A DNA stretch of 64,000 bases from JAENVU01 sp031362155 (GTDB lineage Bacteria; Actinomycetota; Acidimicrobiia; IMCC26256; JAENVU01). Shown piece after piece: positions 23,292 to 31,303 of this stretch; within the stretch, counting starts at the first letter, position 1, and each line of letters begins with the position of its first letter. Location: positions 1 to 64,000 of the forward strand of contig JANLRZ010000185.1 in NCBI GenBank assembly GCA_031362155.1. The letters run 5' to 3'. The notes below the pieces were generated by a model, which was not told the origin of the DNA, did no database searches, and saw only the letters and a list, made by a program, of their open reading frames with translations. Made by a program: the position numbers and the translations under genes.

Positions 23292-23396
23292 CGCGACGAC
23301 TGCCGCGATGAAGACAGGAATACGGAGAAAGGTGCGCGGGCCGATGGCTCAAGGTACCCGCCGACGCGCCGCGCTTCTGCGTCCTACGATTGGCCG

Positions 23397-24212
23397 ATGT
23401 CGATCACCATCGATCCCATGACGGCCACCATCGGTGCGGAAATCGGCGGTGTCGATCTTGCCGGCGACCTCTCCGCCGAGACGATCGCCGAGATTCGCGC
23501 CGCCCTGCTCGACTGGAAAGTGATCTTCTTTCGAGACCAGCGGAGGCTCGATCGCGAACGCCATGTGGCCTTTGGGCGAGCATTCGGCGACCTCGAAGTC
23601 CATCCGCTCACACCGTCGGACCAGAAAGAACCCGAGATCTTTGTGCTCCCGGCCGGTGGAACGCACAAGGCGCCAGGCGTGTGGCACAGCGATGTGACCT
23701 GGCGGCCGGAGCCGTCGCTGGGATCCATCCTGCGAGCCGTGGAACTCCCGCCCATCGGGGGCGACACGCTGTGGGCCGATATGGCCGCGGCCTACGACTT
23801 GCTCGACGACGCCACGAAGGAGCAGATCGACGAGTTGGTCGCACTGCACGATTACGTCCGCGCCTTCGGCTACAACCAGCCGCCCGAGGTGCAGGACCGG
23901 ATGCGGGCCAAGCACCCCACCGTCGAACACCCGGTGATCCGTACCCATCCCGAGACCGAGCGCAAGACGATCTACGTCAACGCCGGGTTCACCTGCGGCA
24001 TCAAAGGGATGGACGCAGCTGAGGCCTACCCACTGCTCGATCGACTCCAGCGTCAGGCCAGTATCCCCGACGTTCAGGTCCGGTTCCGGTGGGAGCCCGG
24101 CAGCGTCGCCTTCTGGGACAACCGCGCGACCCAGCACATCGTGAGCAACGACTTTCTCCCTGCCCGCCGGGTCATGGAACGCGTGACCGTCGTCGGCGAC
24201 CGACCGTATTGA
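23397..24212 (+). CDS. TauD/TfdA-family Fe(II)/2-oxoglutarate dioxygenase
   Basis: A 271-residue 2OG-dependent oxygenase. The metal facial triad is GVWHSDVTWRPEP (H-x-D) and NRATQHIVSND (distal His); the 2OG-binding Arg is in ARRVMERVTVVG. The N-terminal IGGVDLAGDLSAETIAEIRAALLDWKVIFFRDQ and IGGDTLWADM are hallmark TauD segments. Substrates in this family are sulfonates, aryloxyalkanoates or other small acids; none is indicated here. ATG 23397 begins a typical N-terminus. A repeated double-hairpin element follows the stop, and a flavin monooxygenase gene lies 78 bp downstream. Confidence 0.9.
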   Translation: MSITIDPMTATIGAEIGGVDLAGDLSAETIAEIRAALLDWKVIFFRDQRRLDRERHVAFGRAFGDLEVHPLTPSDQKEPEIFVLPAGGTHKAPGVWHSDVTWRPEPSLGSILRAVELPPIGGDTLWADMAAAYDLLDDATKEQIDELVALHDYVRAFGYNQPPEVQDRMRAKHPTVEHPVIRTHPETERKTIYVNAGFTCGIKGMDAAEAYPLLDRLQRQASIPDVQVRFRWEPGSVAFWDNRATQHIVSNDFLPARRVMERVTVVGDRPY

Positions 24213-24225
24213 GCCCGCCTCGCCC

Positions 24226-24277
24226 GAACCAACGCGCGCTCCGCACCCCAGAGGGTGCGCAACCGGCGCGGGTTGGG
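24226..24277. repeat. 52-nt double-hairpin repeat, copy 1
   Basis: First copy of a 52-nt element also found at 49038-49089 (46 of 52 identical). Outer arms CCAACGCGCG / CGCGGGTTGG pair over 10 positions with one G-G mismatch. An inner hairpin CGCACCC / GGGTGCG sits between them. It lies in the TauD-monooxygenase gap and ends just before the monooxygenase start. Confidence 0.8.
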
Positions 24278-24289
24278 TGGGGGTTGCGC

Positions 24290-25717
24290 GTGGCGGTCAT
24301 CGGTGCCGGGATGTCAGGGATCCTGGCGGCGATCAAACTGGCCGAGGCCGGCTACGACGACGTCGTGGTCTTCGAGAAGGCTGATCGCGTCGGCGGTACC
24401 TGGCGAGAAAATACCTATCCGGGGATCGCCTGCGACGTGCCGTCGCACTTGTACTCGTATTCGTTCGCACCGAACCCGGAGTGGAGTCACACCTTCTCAC
24501 CGGGGCATGAAATCTTCGCCTACTTCGAAGGAGTTGCGCGCGACTACGGCGTCATGGATCGAGTGCGCTTCGGGACCGAGGTGGGCCGCGCCGAGTTCGT
24601 CGATGGTCGGTGGCGGCTCGACACCGATCACGGGGCGCCGGAACTCTTCGATGCCGTGATTGGTGCCACGGGTGTGCTTCATCATCCGAAGCTGCCCGAC
24701 CTTGCCGGCATCGACTCGTTCACCGGCGCCGCGTTTCACAGCGCCCGTTGGGACCACTCGGTCTCTCTCGACGACGCGCGCGTCGGTGTGATCGGCACCG
24801 GATCGACGGCGGTACAGATCACCACCGCGCTGGCCCGACGCGCCGCGCACTTCACCCTGTTCCAGCGGACCGCGCAGTGGGTGCTGCCCCAAGCCAATCA
24901 GCCGTACTCTGAGGAAGAACGAGATGAGTTCCGCGCCCACCCGGAACGGCTTATCGACATTCACGACAATCTGGCGGTGGCGTTCGGCGGGTTCGCAAGT
25001 GCGGTGATCGACGCCGACTCGGCGGGCATGGAGCTGATCGAGCGGATGTGCCTCTCGAACCTCGAGACGGTGCGTGATCCAGAGCTGCGCGAGCACCTCC
25101 GTCCTACCTATCGAGCGGCGTGCAAGCGGTTGGTGGTCGCGCCCGACTTCTACGAGGCCATGCAGGAGCCGACTGTCGAACTGGTGACTTCGGGCATCGA
25201 GGGGGTGGAGCCGAGCGGGGTCCGCACCGCCGACGGCGTGCTGTACGAGCTCGACGTGTTGGTGTTCGCTACCGGATTCCGTGCCGACGCGTTCGTTCGT
25301 CCGATGGAAGTCGTCGGCGTCGATGGGCAGACTCTGGAGTCCGCGTGGTCGCCCCGCCCCAACGCCTACCTCTCGATGACGGTTCCCGGGTTCCCGAACT
25401 TCTTCCTCATCAACGGGCCCAACGGTCCGGTGGGGAACTTCTCGCTCATCGAGGTGGCCGAGCTGCAGTTCGGCTACATCAAGTCACTCATCGACGGCCT
25501 CGCCCGGGGCGAGTACCGAACCGTCAGCCCCACAGTCGCGGCCATGGACGCGCACGAGGCCGCGCGGGTCGAGGCCGCGCAGCAGTCGATCTGGGTGACC
25601 GGCTGTCAGAGCTGGTATCTGGACGACCGCGGTATTCCCGCGACGTGGCCGTGGACCTTCGACCATTTCCGTTCGGTCATGGCCGCGCCGGATCCGTCGG
25701 CGTTCGAGTATCACTGA
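24290..25717 (+). CDS. Flavin-containing (Baeyer-Villiger-type) monooxygenase
   Basis: A 475-residue class B flavin monooxygenase. The FAD site is VAVIGAGMSGILAAIKLAEAG at the N-terminus, and RVGGTWRENTYPGIACDVPSHLYSYSF is a characteristic BVMO/FMO segment. The NADPH site is RVGVIGTGSTAVQITTAL, and the ATG-type motif is VFATGFRADAF. The classic FxGxxxHxxxWP fingerprint reads FTGAAFHSARWD, close to BVMO. It inserts oxygen into ketones or heteroatoms; in this catabolic setting a ketone or steroid is plausible. GTG 24290 follows a GGGTGGGGG at 6 nt; TTG 24284 is possible. The 3' end overlaps the opposite gene by 41 bp. Confidence 0.9.
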   Translation: MAVIGAGMSGILAAIKLAEAGYDDVVVFEKADRVGGTWRENTYPGIACDVPSHLYSYSFAPNPEWSHTFSPGHEIFAYFEGVARDYGVMDRVRFGTEVGRAEFVDGRWRLDTDHGAPELFDAVIGATGVLHHPKLPDLAGIDSFTGAAFHSARWDHSVSLDDARVGVIGTGSTAVQITTALARRAAHFTLFQRTAQWVLPQANQPYSEEERDEFRAHPERLIDIHDNLAVAFGGFASAVIDADSAGMELIERMCLSNLETVRDPELREHLRPTYRAACKRLVVAPDFYEAMQEPTVELVTSGIEGVEPSGVRTADGVLYELDVLVFATGFRADAFVRPMEVVGVDGQTLESAWSPRPNAYLSMTVPGFPNFFLINGPNGPVGNFSLIEVAELQFGYIKSLIDGLARGEYRTVSPTVAAMDAHEAARVEAAQQSIWVTGCQSWYLDDRGIPATWPWTFDHFRSVMAAPDPSAFEYH

Positions 25718-26834
25718 ACTCTCCGGTGAGGTCGATGACGTCGTCGATCGCGGTGGCGGCGACCGTCCGTTCCGCCCGTCGGGCGTAGGACCAGCCGGGC
25801 CCGCGCAGCACGTGACTCGCGCGGTCCTTCCAGTTCGTGGCCCGACCGACATCGCGGAGCATCTCGAAGTGTTCGTGCGCGGCGATTCGCGCCGGATTGA
25901 ACGTGTTGAGGTTGGTGGTCAGGCCGTAGACGACCGTGTCGGCCTCGGGTTCGAACGTGCCGAAGAGTCGATCCCACACGATGAGAATGCTGCCGTGGTT
26001 GCGGTCGAGGTATTGCGGATTGCTGCCGTGATGCACGCGGTGATGTGACGCGGTGTTGAAGACCTGCTCGAACGGCCCCAGCTGAGGAATCGTCTCGGTG
26101 TGAATCCAGTACTGGTAGAGCAGGTTGATGGCACGTGCCTGCAGGATGAGCCGCGGTCGGATGCCGAGGCCGGCGAGGAGCCCGTAGGGGACGAAGGTGC
26201 CGAAGACGTCGGCGACGGGCTGACGCAGCGCCGTCGAGAGGTTGTACCGCTCGCTCGAGTGATGCACGACGTGGATCGCCCACATGTAGCGACTCGTGTG
26301 CATGAATCGGTGATTCCAGTAGTAGATGAAGTCCCAACCGAAGATCGCCGCGGCCAACGCGCCGGGACCCTCGCCGAGGTTGGGGCCGATACGCCGTTCC
26401 CACATCGCCTTCGAGTTGCCGTGCGCGGTCCAGCCCGACGTGATGGCGAAGCCACCGGTCGCGACGGCCGTCATGCTTCCGACGCGTGCGACGCGTGCGG
26501 CGGCGCGCCGCACTGACCGGCGTCGGGGTGATGCGTCGGGGCCCGGGTCGCGGGCGAGACGGTCCGCGATCAGGGTCGTGACCACCGCGCCGGCCGCGGT
26601 GGCGACGAGCGCTTTGCGGTATCGGGCGGTGCGAGGTCCGAACGCGGCGATGATCGACGGTCCGACGGTGCCGGCGACCACGCTCAGCACCCCCATGGCG
26701 AGACTGGCGCGGGTATCGCGGGCTTCGTAGTCGCCGGCCGAAGGTCCCCGGCTCGCGGCGCGACGCTTGAGTACTTGGTGTTCGATCGCCATGGTGGCGA
26801 AGTAGCCGGGCGTCGCCGAGACGGTCAGGTCCAT
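25677..26834 (-). CDS. Sterol-desaturase/fatty-acid-hydroxylase family membrane protein
   Basis: A 385-residue diiron membrane oxygenase-like protein. The histidine boxes are WNHRFMHTSRYMW (HxxxH), IHVVHHSSERYN (HxxHH) and TASHHRVHHGSNP (HHxxHH), in the order and spacing of the FA_hydroxylase superfamily. Several hydrophobic helices precede them (VLSVVAGTVGPSIIAAFG, ALVATAAGAVVTTLIAD). Members hydroxylate or desaturate sterols, carotenoids or fatty acids at the membrane. The substrate is unknown. The last 41 bp overlap the flavin monooxygenase 3' end. Confidence 0.9.
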   Translation of the reverse strand: MDLTVSATPGYFATMAIEHQVLKRRAASRGPSAGDYEARDTRASLAMGVLSVVAGTVGPSIIAAFGPRTARYRKALVATAAGAVVTTLIADRLARDPGPDASPRRRSVRRAAARVARVGSMTAVATGGFAITSGWTAHGNSKAMWERRIGPNLGEGPGALAAAIFGWDFIYYWNHRFMHTSRYMWAIHVVHHSSERYNLSTALRQPVADVFGTFVPYGLLAGLGIRPRLILQARAINLLYQYWIHTETIPQLGPFEQVFNTASHHRVHHGSNPQYLDRNHGSILIVWDRLFGTFEPEADTVVYGLTTNLNTFNPARIAAHEHFEMLRDVGRATNWKDRASHVLRGPGWSYARRAERTVAATAIDDVIDLTGEFSDTRTPTDPARP

Positions 26835-27002
26835 CAGGGGCCCCTTCTGAAGATGCGCGCCGAGCCTCGAATGCCGATTGCCGATGATCGCGTTCCCGGG
26901 CCGTGGTGCGCAATGCGAGTGGTTGCGACGAGGCTGGTGGCCGGGTGGCCGCTGCCGGGGTCGCCGGTGGCGGCGACGTCGCCGATGCGAGAGGCTGTGC
27001 GA

Positions 27003-27704
27003 ATGGGGATGGACATCCGGCGGGTGGTCGTACTGGCTCCGATGCCCAGCGAACTGGCGCCGGTCGTCGCATCACTCCAACTCCAACGAGACGACGCGGG
27101 GGTTCGGCGCGGCCGGGTCGGCCGGGTCGAGGTGGTCGCGGAGTCCACGGGCATGGGCCTGGAACGCGCGACCACGGCGACGATCCGGGCGATCGAGACG
27201 CACGATCCGAACCACATCGTGGTGGTCGGGATCGCCGGTGGCCTCGGCACGAGTGTCGTGGGGGAGTTGGTGTGCCCGGTGGCGGTCATCGACGGTGCGA
27301 CGGGCCGGCGCTACGCCGCACAGCCCCTCGGTGATGCCGACGGCGTGATCTCCTCCTCGGACGACTTCGTGGTCGATCCGACCGCGATCGGAGCGCTGAT
27401 CGCGGCCGGCGTCTGCGCCGTCGATATGGAGACGGCCGCCGTTGCCGCGGCATGTGCGGGGCGCAATGTCGCATGGTCGGCGATCCGTGTGATCAGCGAT
27501 CGCGCGACGGATCATCCCGACGACGCGGTGTTGGGCCTCGCCCACGCCGATGGATCCCCCAACCCGCGCGCCGCGTTCGCGTTCATGGCCAGGAATCCGA
27601 GACGGATCCCGCAGCTGATGCGACTTGGACGCGATTCCCAACGGGCCGCTCGCGCCGCGGCCGCGGAACTCCGCCGTCAGCTCGGACTGGTCGCAGCCGG
27701 CTGA
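27003..27704 (+). CDS. Nucleoside phosphorylase-fold nucleosidase (MTAN/futalosine hydrolase-like)
   Basis: A 233-residue PNP/UDP-family nucleosidase. Landmarks: VVVLAPMPSELAPV at the N-terminus, IVVVGIAGGLGTSVVGELV, the purine/ribose pocket VCAVDMETAAVAAAC (M-E pair) and AIRVISDRATD (catalytic Asp). These fit 5'-methylthioadenosine/S-adenosylhomocysteine nucleosidases and related futalosine hydrolases. The neighbours do not decide which. ATG 27003 lies 8 nt after an AGAGG; in-frame ATGs at 26985 and 27009 also exist. Confidence 0.82.
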   Translation: MGMDIRRVVVLAPMPSELAPVVASLQLQRDDAGVRRGRVGRVEVVAESTGMGLERATTATIRAIETHDPNHIVVVGIAGGLGTSVVGELVCPVAVIDGATGRRYAAQPLGDADGVISSSDDFVVDPTAIGALIAAGVCAVDMETAAVAAACAGRNVAWSAIRVISDRATDHPDDAVLGLAHADGSPNPRAAFAFMARNPRRIPQLMRLGRDSQRAARAAAAELRRQLGLVAAG

Positions 27705-27744
27705 ACCGGTCGGCGGGTGAACCGGTCGACGGTGATCGGCTCGG

Positions 27745-28569
27745 TCAGGCGCCGGCGAGGAACCGCTGGGCGAATGCTTCGACCTGGTCGCGCCCACCTG
27801 CGGGCCAGCCACACACGAGGTAGCTGAACCCGGCGTCGGCCCACGCGTCGACGTGGTGGGAGATCGTGTCGAGGTCGTCTTCGAGCGAGAGCGACGCGGC
27901 GCGGCGGATGCTCGCGGGGTCGCGGCCGGCCGCCTCCGCGTGCGCACTGATGCGCGCCGACTTCTCCGCGAGGTCCTTCGGGGGCCCGAAGCAATGCCAG
28001 ACGTCGGCATGACGAGCGGCGATCGGCATCATGCGCTGTTCGCCCGATGCGCCGATCCAGATTGGCGGATGCGGCGCCTGAACCGGCCGCGGATGCATCG
28101 TCGCGGATTCGACGGAGAAATGTTGCCCCTCGAAGGTGAAGTCGTCGGTGGTCATGAGGCCGCGGACGATCTGTACCGCTTCCTCGAACGCGTCGACGCG
28201 CGCCTTCAGGGCGGGGAAGGGGATACCGAGCGCGCGGTGTTCGGGCTCGAACCAGGCGGCACCGTAGGACAGTTCCAGGCGACCGCCCGACGCGTGATCG
28301 ATGGTCAGGGCCTCGGCCGCGAACACCGACGGATGCCGATAGGTCAGGCCGGTGACGAGCACACCCAGGCGGACCCGCTCGGTGATGCCGCTCCACGCGG
28401 CGAGGGTGGTCATGGCCTCGAAACACTCGCCCGGCCCCTCGCCGTACATCGGCTGGAAATGGTCGAAGCCCCAGATGCCGTCGAACCCCATCGCTTCGGC
28501 GAAGCGGGCGCGATCCGCGTTCTCGGCCCAGGTCATGCGTTGCTGCGCGATATCGAGTCCGAACTTCAT
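27745..28569 (-). CDS. LLM-class F420-dependent oxidoreductase
   Basis: A 274-residue luciferase-like TIM-barrel protein. Signatures: MGFDGIWGFDHFQPMYGEGPGECFEAMTTLAAWSGITERVRLGVLVTGLTYRHP (residues ~27-80), RLELSYGAAWFEPEHRALGIPFP, and PPIWIGASGEQRMMPIAARHADVWHCF. The pattern is that of actinobacterial F420-dependent LLM oxidoreductases rather than true luciferases. It would oxidise or reduce an alcohol or enone with F420. The gene is divergent from a DJ-1-like gene 94 bp away and convergent with the nucleosidase. Confidence 0.9.
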   Translation of the reverse strand: MKFGLDIAQQRMTWAENADRARFAEAMGFDGIWGFDHFQPMYGEGPGECFEAMTTLAAWSGITERVRLGVLVTGLTYRHPSVFAAEALTIDHASGGRLELSYGAAWFEPEHRALGIPFPALKARVDAFEEAVQIVRGLMTTDDFTFEGQHFSVESATMHPRPVQAPHPPIWIGASGEQRMMPIAARHADVWHCFGPPKDLAEKSARISAHAEAAGRDPASIRRAASLSLEDDLDTISHHVDAWADAGFSYLVCGWPAGGRDQVEAFAQRFLAGA

Positions 28570-28663
28570 GTCCGAGGTGTACCACGGATGGGTAGGGCCT
28601 GATGGCCGAAAGGGCGGGCGACCTGTCCTTGCGTTAGGTGCGGCGAGTGGTCACGATCGCGGC

Positions 28664-29308
28664 ATGAAGATCTCTCTCTGCCTCTATCCCGGTTTCACTG
28701 CCCTCGACATCATCGGGCCGTTCCAGACGTTCGCGGATGTGCCCGGGCTCGAGGTCTCGTTCGTGGCCGACGTGGCCGGGCCGGTGCTCGATCACACGGG
28801 CCGCCTCTCGATGGTCGCCACGGAGTCCTTTGCCGACGCGACCGACCCGGACGTGATCGTGGTGCCCGGCGGGATGGTGGCGCCTCAGGGTGTGGACGAC
28901 CCGGTGGTGCGGTGGATCCGGGCGGTGCATCCTCAGACCACCTGGACGACGAGCGTGTGCACCGGCTCGTTGTTCCTCGCGACCGCCGGGGTGCTCGACG
29001 GGGTCGACGCGACCGGACACTGGGCCGCGATGGATGCACTCGGAGAACTCGGCGCGTGTCCGACGGGTCAGCGGGTGGTCGAGCGCGGGAAGGTGATCAC
29101 CGCGGCAGGAGTGTCGGCCGGTATCGATATGGGGCTCACGCTCGTCGCGCGGATGTTCGGTGACGACATGGCCAGGATCATCCAACTCGCGATCGAGTAC
29201 GACCCCCAGCCGCCGTTCGACGCCGGCTCGCCGGAGAAGTCGACCCCCGAGATCGTCGAGATGCTGCGAGCGACGATGACGACCAGTGTGGCTCCGTCAG
29301 TCAGCTAG
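28664..29308 (+). CDS. DJ-1/PfpI-family protein
   Basis: A 214-residue single-domain DJ-1/PfpI protein. The core starts MKISLCLYPGFTALDIIGPFQTFADVPG. The nucleophile elbow is TTSVCTGSLFLATAGVLDGVDATGHW, with Cys at residue ~103 and the conserved His downstream. Without an AraC domain it is not a transcriptional regulator. Related proteins are cyanide hydratases/isonitrile hydratases (InhA), glyoxalases or chaperones. The TGHW and AAGVSAGIDMGLTLVARMFG stretches resemble the isonitrile hydratase branch, a moderate inference. The stop overlaps the opposing peptidase by 12 bp. Confidence 0.87.
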   Translation: MKISLCLYPGFTALDIIGPFQTFADVPGLEVSFVADVAGPVLDHTGRLSMVATESFADATDPDVIVVPGGMVAPQGVDDPVVRWIRAVHPQTTWTTSVCTGSLFLATAGVLDGVDATGHWAAMDALGELGACPTGQRVVERGKVITAAGVSAGIDMGLTLVARMFGDDMARIIQLAIEYDPQPPFDAGSPEKSTPEIVEMLRATMTTSVAPSVS

Positions 29309-30442
29309 AAACCCGTCGCAGGGGCCACTGGTCAACAGACTGACCGCACCGGCCGCGCCACTGAGCAGCGGGCCGATGTCGGTGTCGTCGAACTGGGCCG
29401 GTCCGGCGGCGACGACCGCGTTGACGTCGTCATGGAACTGCTGCAGTTGGGTCTGCTGGGCCGGGGTGAAGCGGCCGATGTCGACGATGGCGCGATCCAC
29501 GACCTGACCGAGCGCCACCGCGTCGGCGTAGGTGGCCAACGGCGTATTGGGCACGAACGCCGGTGCCGGTCCGGCCACGAGGTCCTTGGTGAGCGCGGTC
29601 GCGATCTGGGTCTGCTTCTCGAGCTTGGCCCAGTCGACGATCTCGGTCTCGTCGTTGACCGTGTGGTAGCAGGGCCCGGTCGAATCGCTGAAGAAGACGT
29701 TCGGGATCGACACGCTGGTGAAGTTCACGTAGTCGCTGCGGCCTTGCCCGAAGATCGAACTCACGAGCCGGGTGTCGAGGGTCGACCCGATGGCCGACTG
29801 CACGGCACCGGATAGGCGGGCGCCGCCGGTCTCTGACCCGACCGCGAAGCTGGAACTGCGCAAGCTCGGTAGGAGGTTGGCACCCTGGATGTCGAAGTTG
29901 ACGTAGGCGATGGTCTTGTCGTTGGGCACCAGTGGATGGGCGACGTAGTAGGCGGAACCCAGCAGGCCGTCCTCTTCGCGGTCCCACAGCGCGATCACCA
30001 CGGATCGGCGCGGACCGCCGGGAATCGCGGCGATGGCGCGCCCGACTTCGAGGGTCGCGGCGGAGCCGGTGGCATTGTCGGTGGCGCCGTTACAGATGGC
30101 GTCGTCCGGACCGGAACCGCGACAGTTCGAACCCAGGTGGTCGTAGTGGCCGCCGACGATCACGTATTCATTCGGCAGTTCGGTGCCGCGGATGATGCCG
30201 ACGATGTTGGTGCCGGAGGTGAAGGCCTGCCGGTAGGCGTCATCGCCGCTCGCGGCGGTGTTGGCGCCCGCCGCACCGAAGCTCTTGAGCTGTTCGATGA
30301 TGTAGTGCTGCGAATCGATCGAACCCTGCGTCGCGTTGTTCCGGCCCGCGAACGAGTCGCTCGCCAAGACGGTGACGTGGACCCGTAAGGGTGTGCATGC
30401 ACTTGCGATGGCCACGATCGCGAGAATCGCTAATCTACGCAT
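29297..30442 (-). CDS. Secreted M28-family metallopeptidase lipoprotein
   Basis: A 381-residue exported aminopeptidase-like enzyme. The signal peptide ends in lipobox IASAC (residues ~12-16), tethering it to the outer membrane face. The zinc ligands and base are visible in family order: IVGGHYDHLG (His, Asp), NGATDNATGSAATLEV (bridging Asp), LWDREEDGLLGS (Glu-Glu), VNFDIQG (Asp) and GPCYHTVNDE (His). This matches the M28 bacterial aminopeptidases (glutaminyl cyclase-like family). A C-terminal ~90-residue extension, rich in Gln/Ala helices, is of unknown role. It lies divergent from an alpha/beta hydrolase. Confidence 0.9.
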   Translation of the reverse strand: MRRLAILAIVAIASACTPLRVHVTVLASDSFAGRNNATQGSIDSQHYIIEQLKSFGAAGANTAASGDDAYRQAFTSGTNIVGIIRGTELPNEYVIVGGHYDHLGSNCRGSGPDDAICNGATDNATGSAATLEVGRAIAAIPGGPRRSVVIALWDREEDGLLGSAYYVAHPLVPNDKTIAYVNFDIQGANLLPSLRSSSFAVGSETGGARLSGAVQSAIGSTLDTRLVSSIFGQGRSDYVNFTSVSIPNVFFSDSTGPCYHTVNDETEIVDWAKLEKQTQIATALTKDLVAGPAPAFVPNTPLATYADAVALGQVVDRAIVDIGRFTPAQQTQLQQFHDDVNAVVAAGPAQFDDTDIGPLLSGAAGAVSLLTSGPCDGFLAD

Positions 30443-30504
30443 TTCGCCTCCCCGGTGAGAGCGGATGATATCCCGGTTGGCGAGCGACCTAGCCTGCCCC
30501 GTCC

Positions 30505-31284
30505 ATGGGATCCATCACAACCGATGACGGTGCGACGATCTCGTGGGCCGAGGGTGGTACGGGCCGTGACCTCGTGCTCGTGCACGGGATCACCGAATCC
30601 CGACACGCCTGGGATCCCGTGGTCCGCGGGCTCGAATCCAAGTGGCGAGTCGTGAACGTCGACATGCGGGGTCATGGCGAGTCGGACCGGCGCCCGCCCT
30701 ACGACGCGATCACGATGGCGACCGACCTCGCGACAGTGGTGGCCGGTCTCGGTCTCGAAGAGCCCTTGATGGTGGGCCATTCGATGGGCGGGGTCATTGT
30801 CAGCGCTTACGCGGGCCTCGGGCACCCGGCTCGGGGCGTGGTCAACGTGGATCAGCCGATGGCGCTCGGTGGTTTCAAGGCGGCCCTCGAACCGCTCGTC
30901 CCGATGCTCCACGATCCCGCCACCTTCGCCGACGCGGTCGCGACGGTCTTCGCCGTGCTCGATGGCCCGCTGCCCGCGAGCGAACGCGAACGCCTCAACG
31001 CCCTCGCCAGCCCGGAGCAGGACGTGGTGCTCGGGGTCTGGAGCACGGTGTTCGAGTCGTCGGCCGAAGCACTCGATGCGCTCGCCGCCGAGTTGCTTTC
31101 CGGAATCCGCGTCCCGTACCTCGCAGTGCACGGCTCGGACCCCGGGGTCGATTACGTCGAGTGGCTGCTCGAGTTCGTCGCCAATGCGCGGGTCGAGGTC
31201 TGGCCGGACACCGGTCACTACCCCCATCTGGTCGATCCCGCTCGATGGTACGAGCGGCTCGATCAGTTCGACGGCGGGCTCTGA
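30505..31284 (+). CDS. Alpha/beta hydrolase
   Basis: A 259-residue hydrolase with the oxyanion segment LVLVHGITESRHAWDPV, the nucleophile elbow LMVGHSMGGVIVSAYAG (Ser at ~95), and the acid/His region HGSDPGVDYVEWLLEF and DTGHYPHLVDP. It may be an esterase, epoxide hydrolase or C-C hydrolase; the GHSMGG elbow with a preceding DMRGHGESD is typical of meta-cleavage and haloalkane relatives. The next gene starts 19 bp downstream with a strong GAGGAGG site, so the two are probably one operon. Confidence 0.88.
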   Translation: MGSITTDDGATISWAEGGTGRDLVLVHGITESRHAWDPVVRGLESKWRVVNVDMRGHGESDRRPPYDAITMATDLATVVAGLGLEEPLMVGHSMGGVIVSAYAGLGHPARGVVNVDQPMALGGFKAALEPLVPMLHDPATFADAVATVFAVLDGPLPASERERLNALASPEQDVVLGVWSTVFESSAEALDALAAELLSGIRVPYLAVHGSDPGVDYVEWLLEFVANARVEVWPDTGHYPHLVDPARWYERLDQFDGGL

Positions 31285-31303
31285 ACCGAGGAGGAGGAAC
31301 GCC

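Noticed and set aside
27705..27744. Direct repeat TGAACCGGTCG between nucleosidase and LLM genes
   Set aside because: Only 11 bp and without secondary structure; likely chance in GC-rich sequence.
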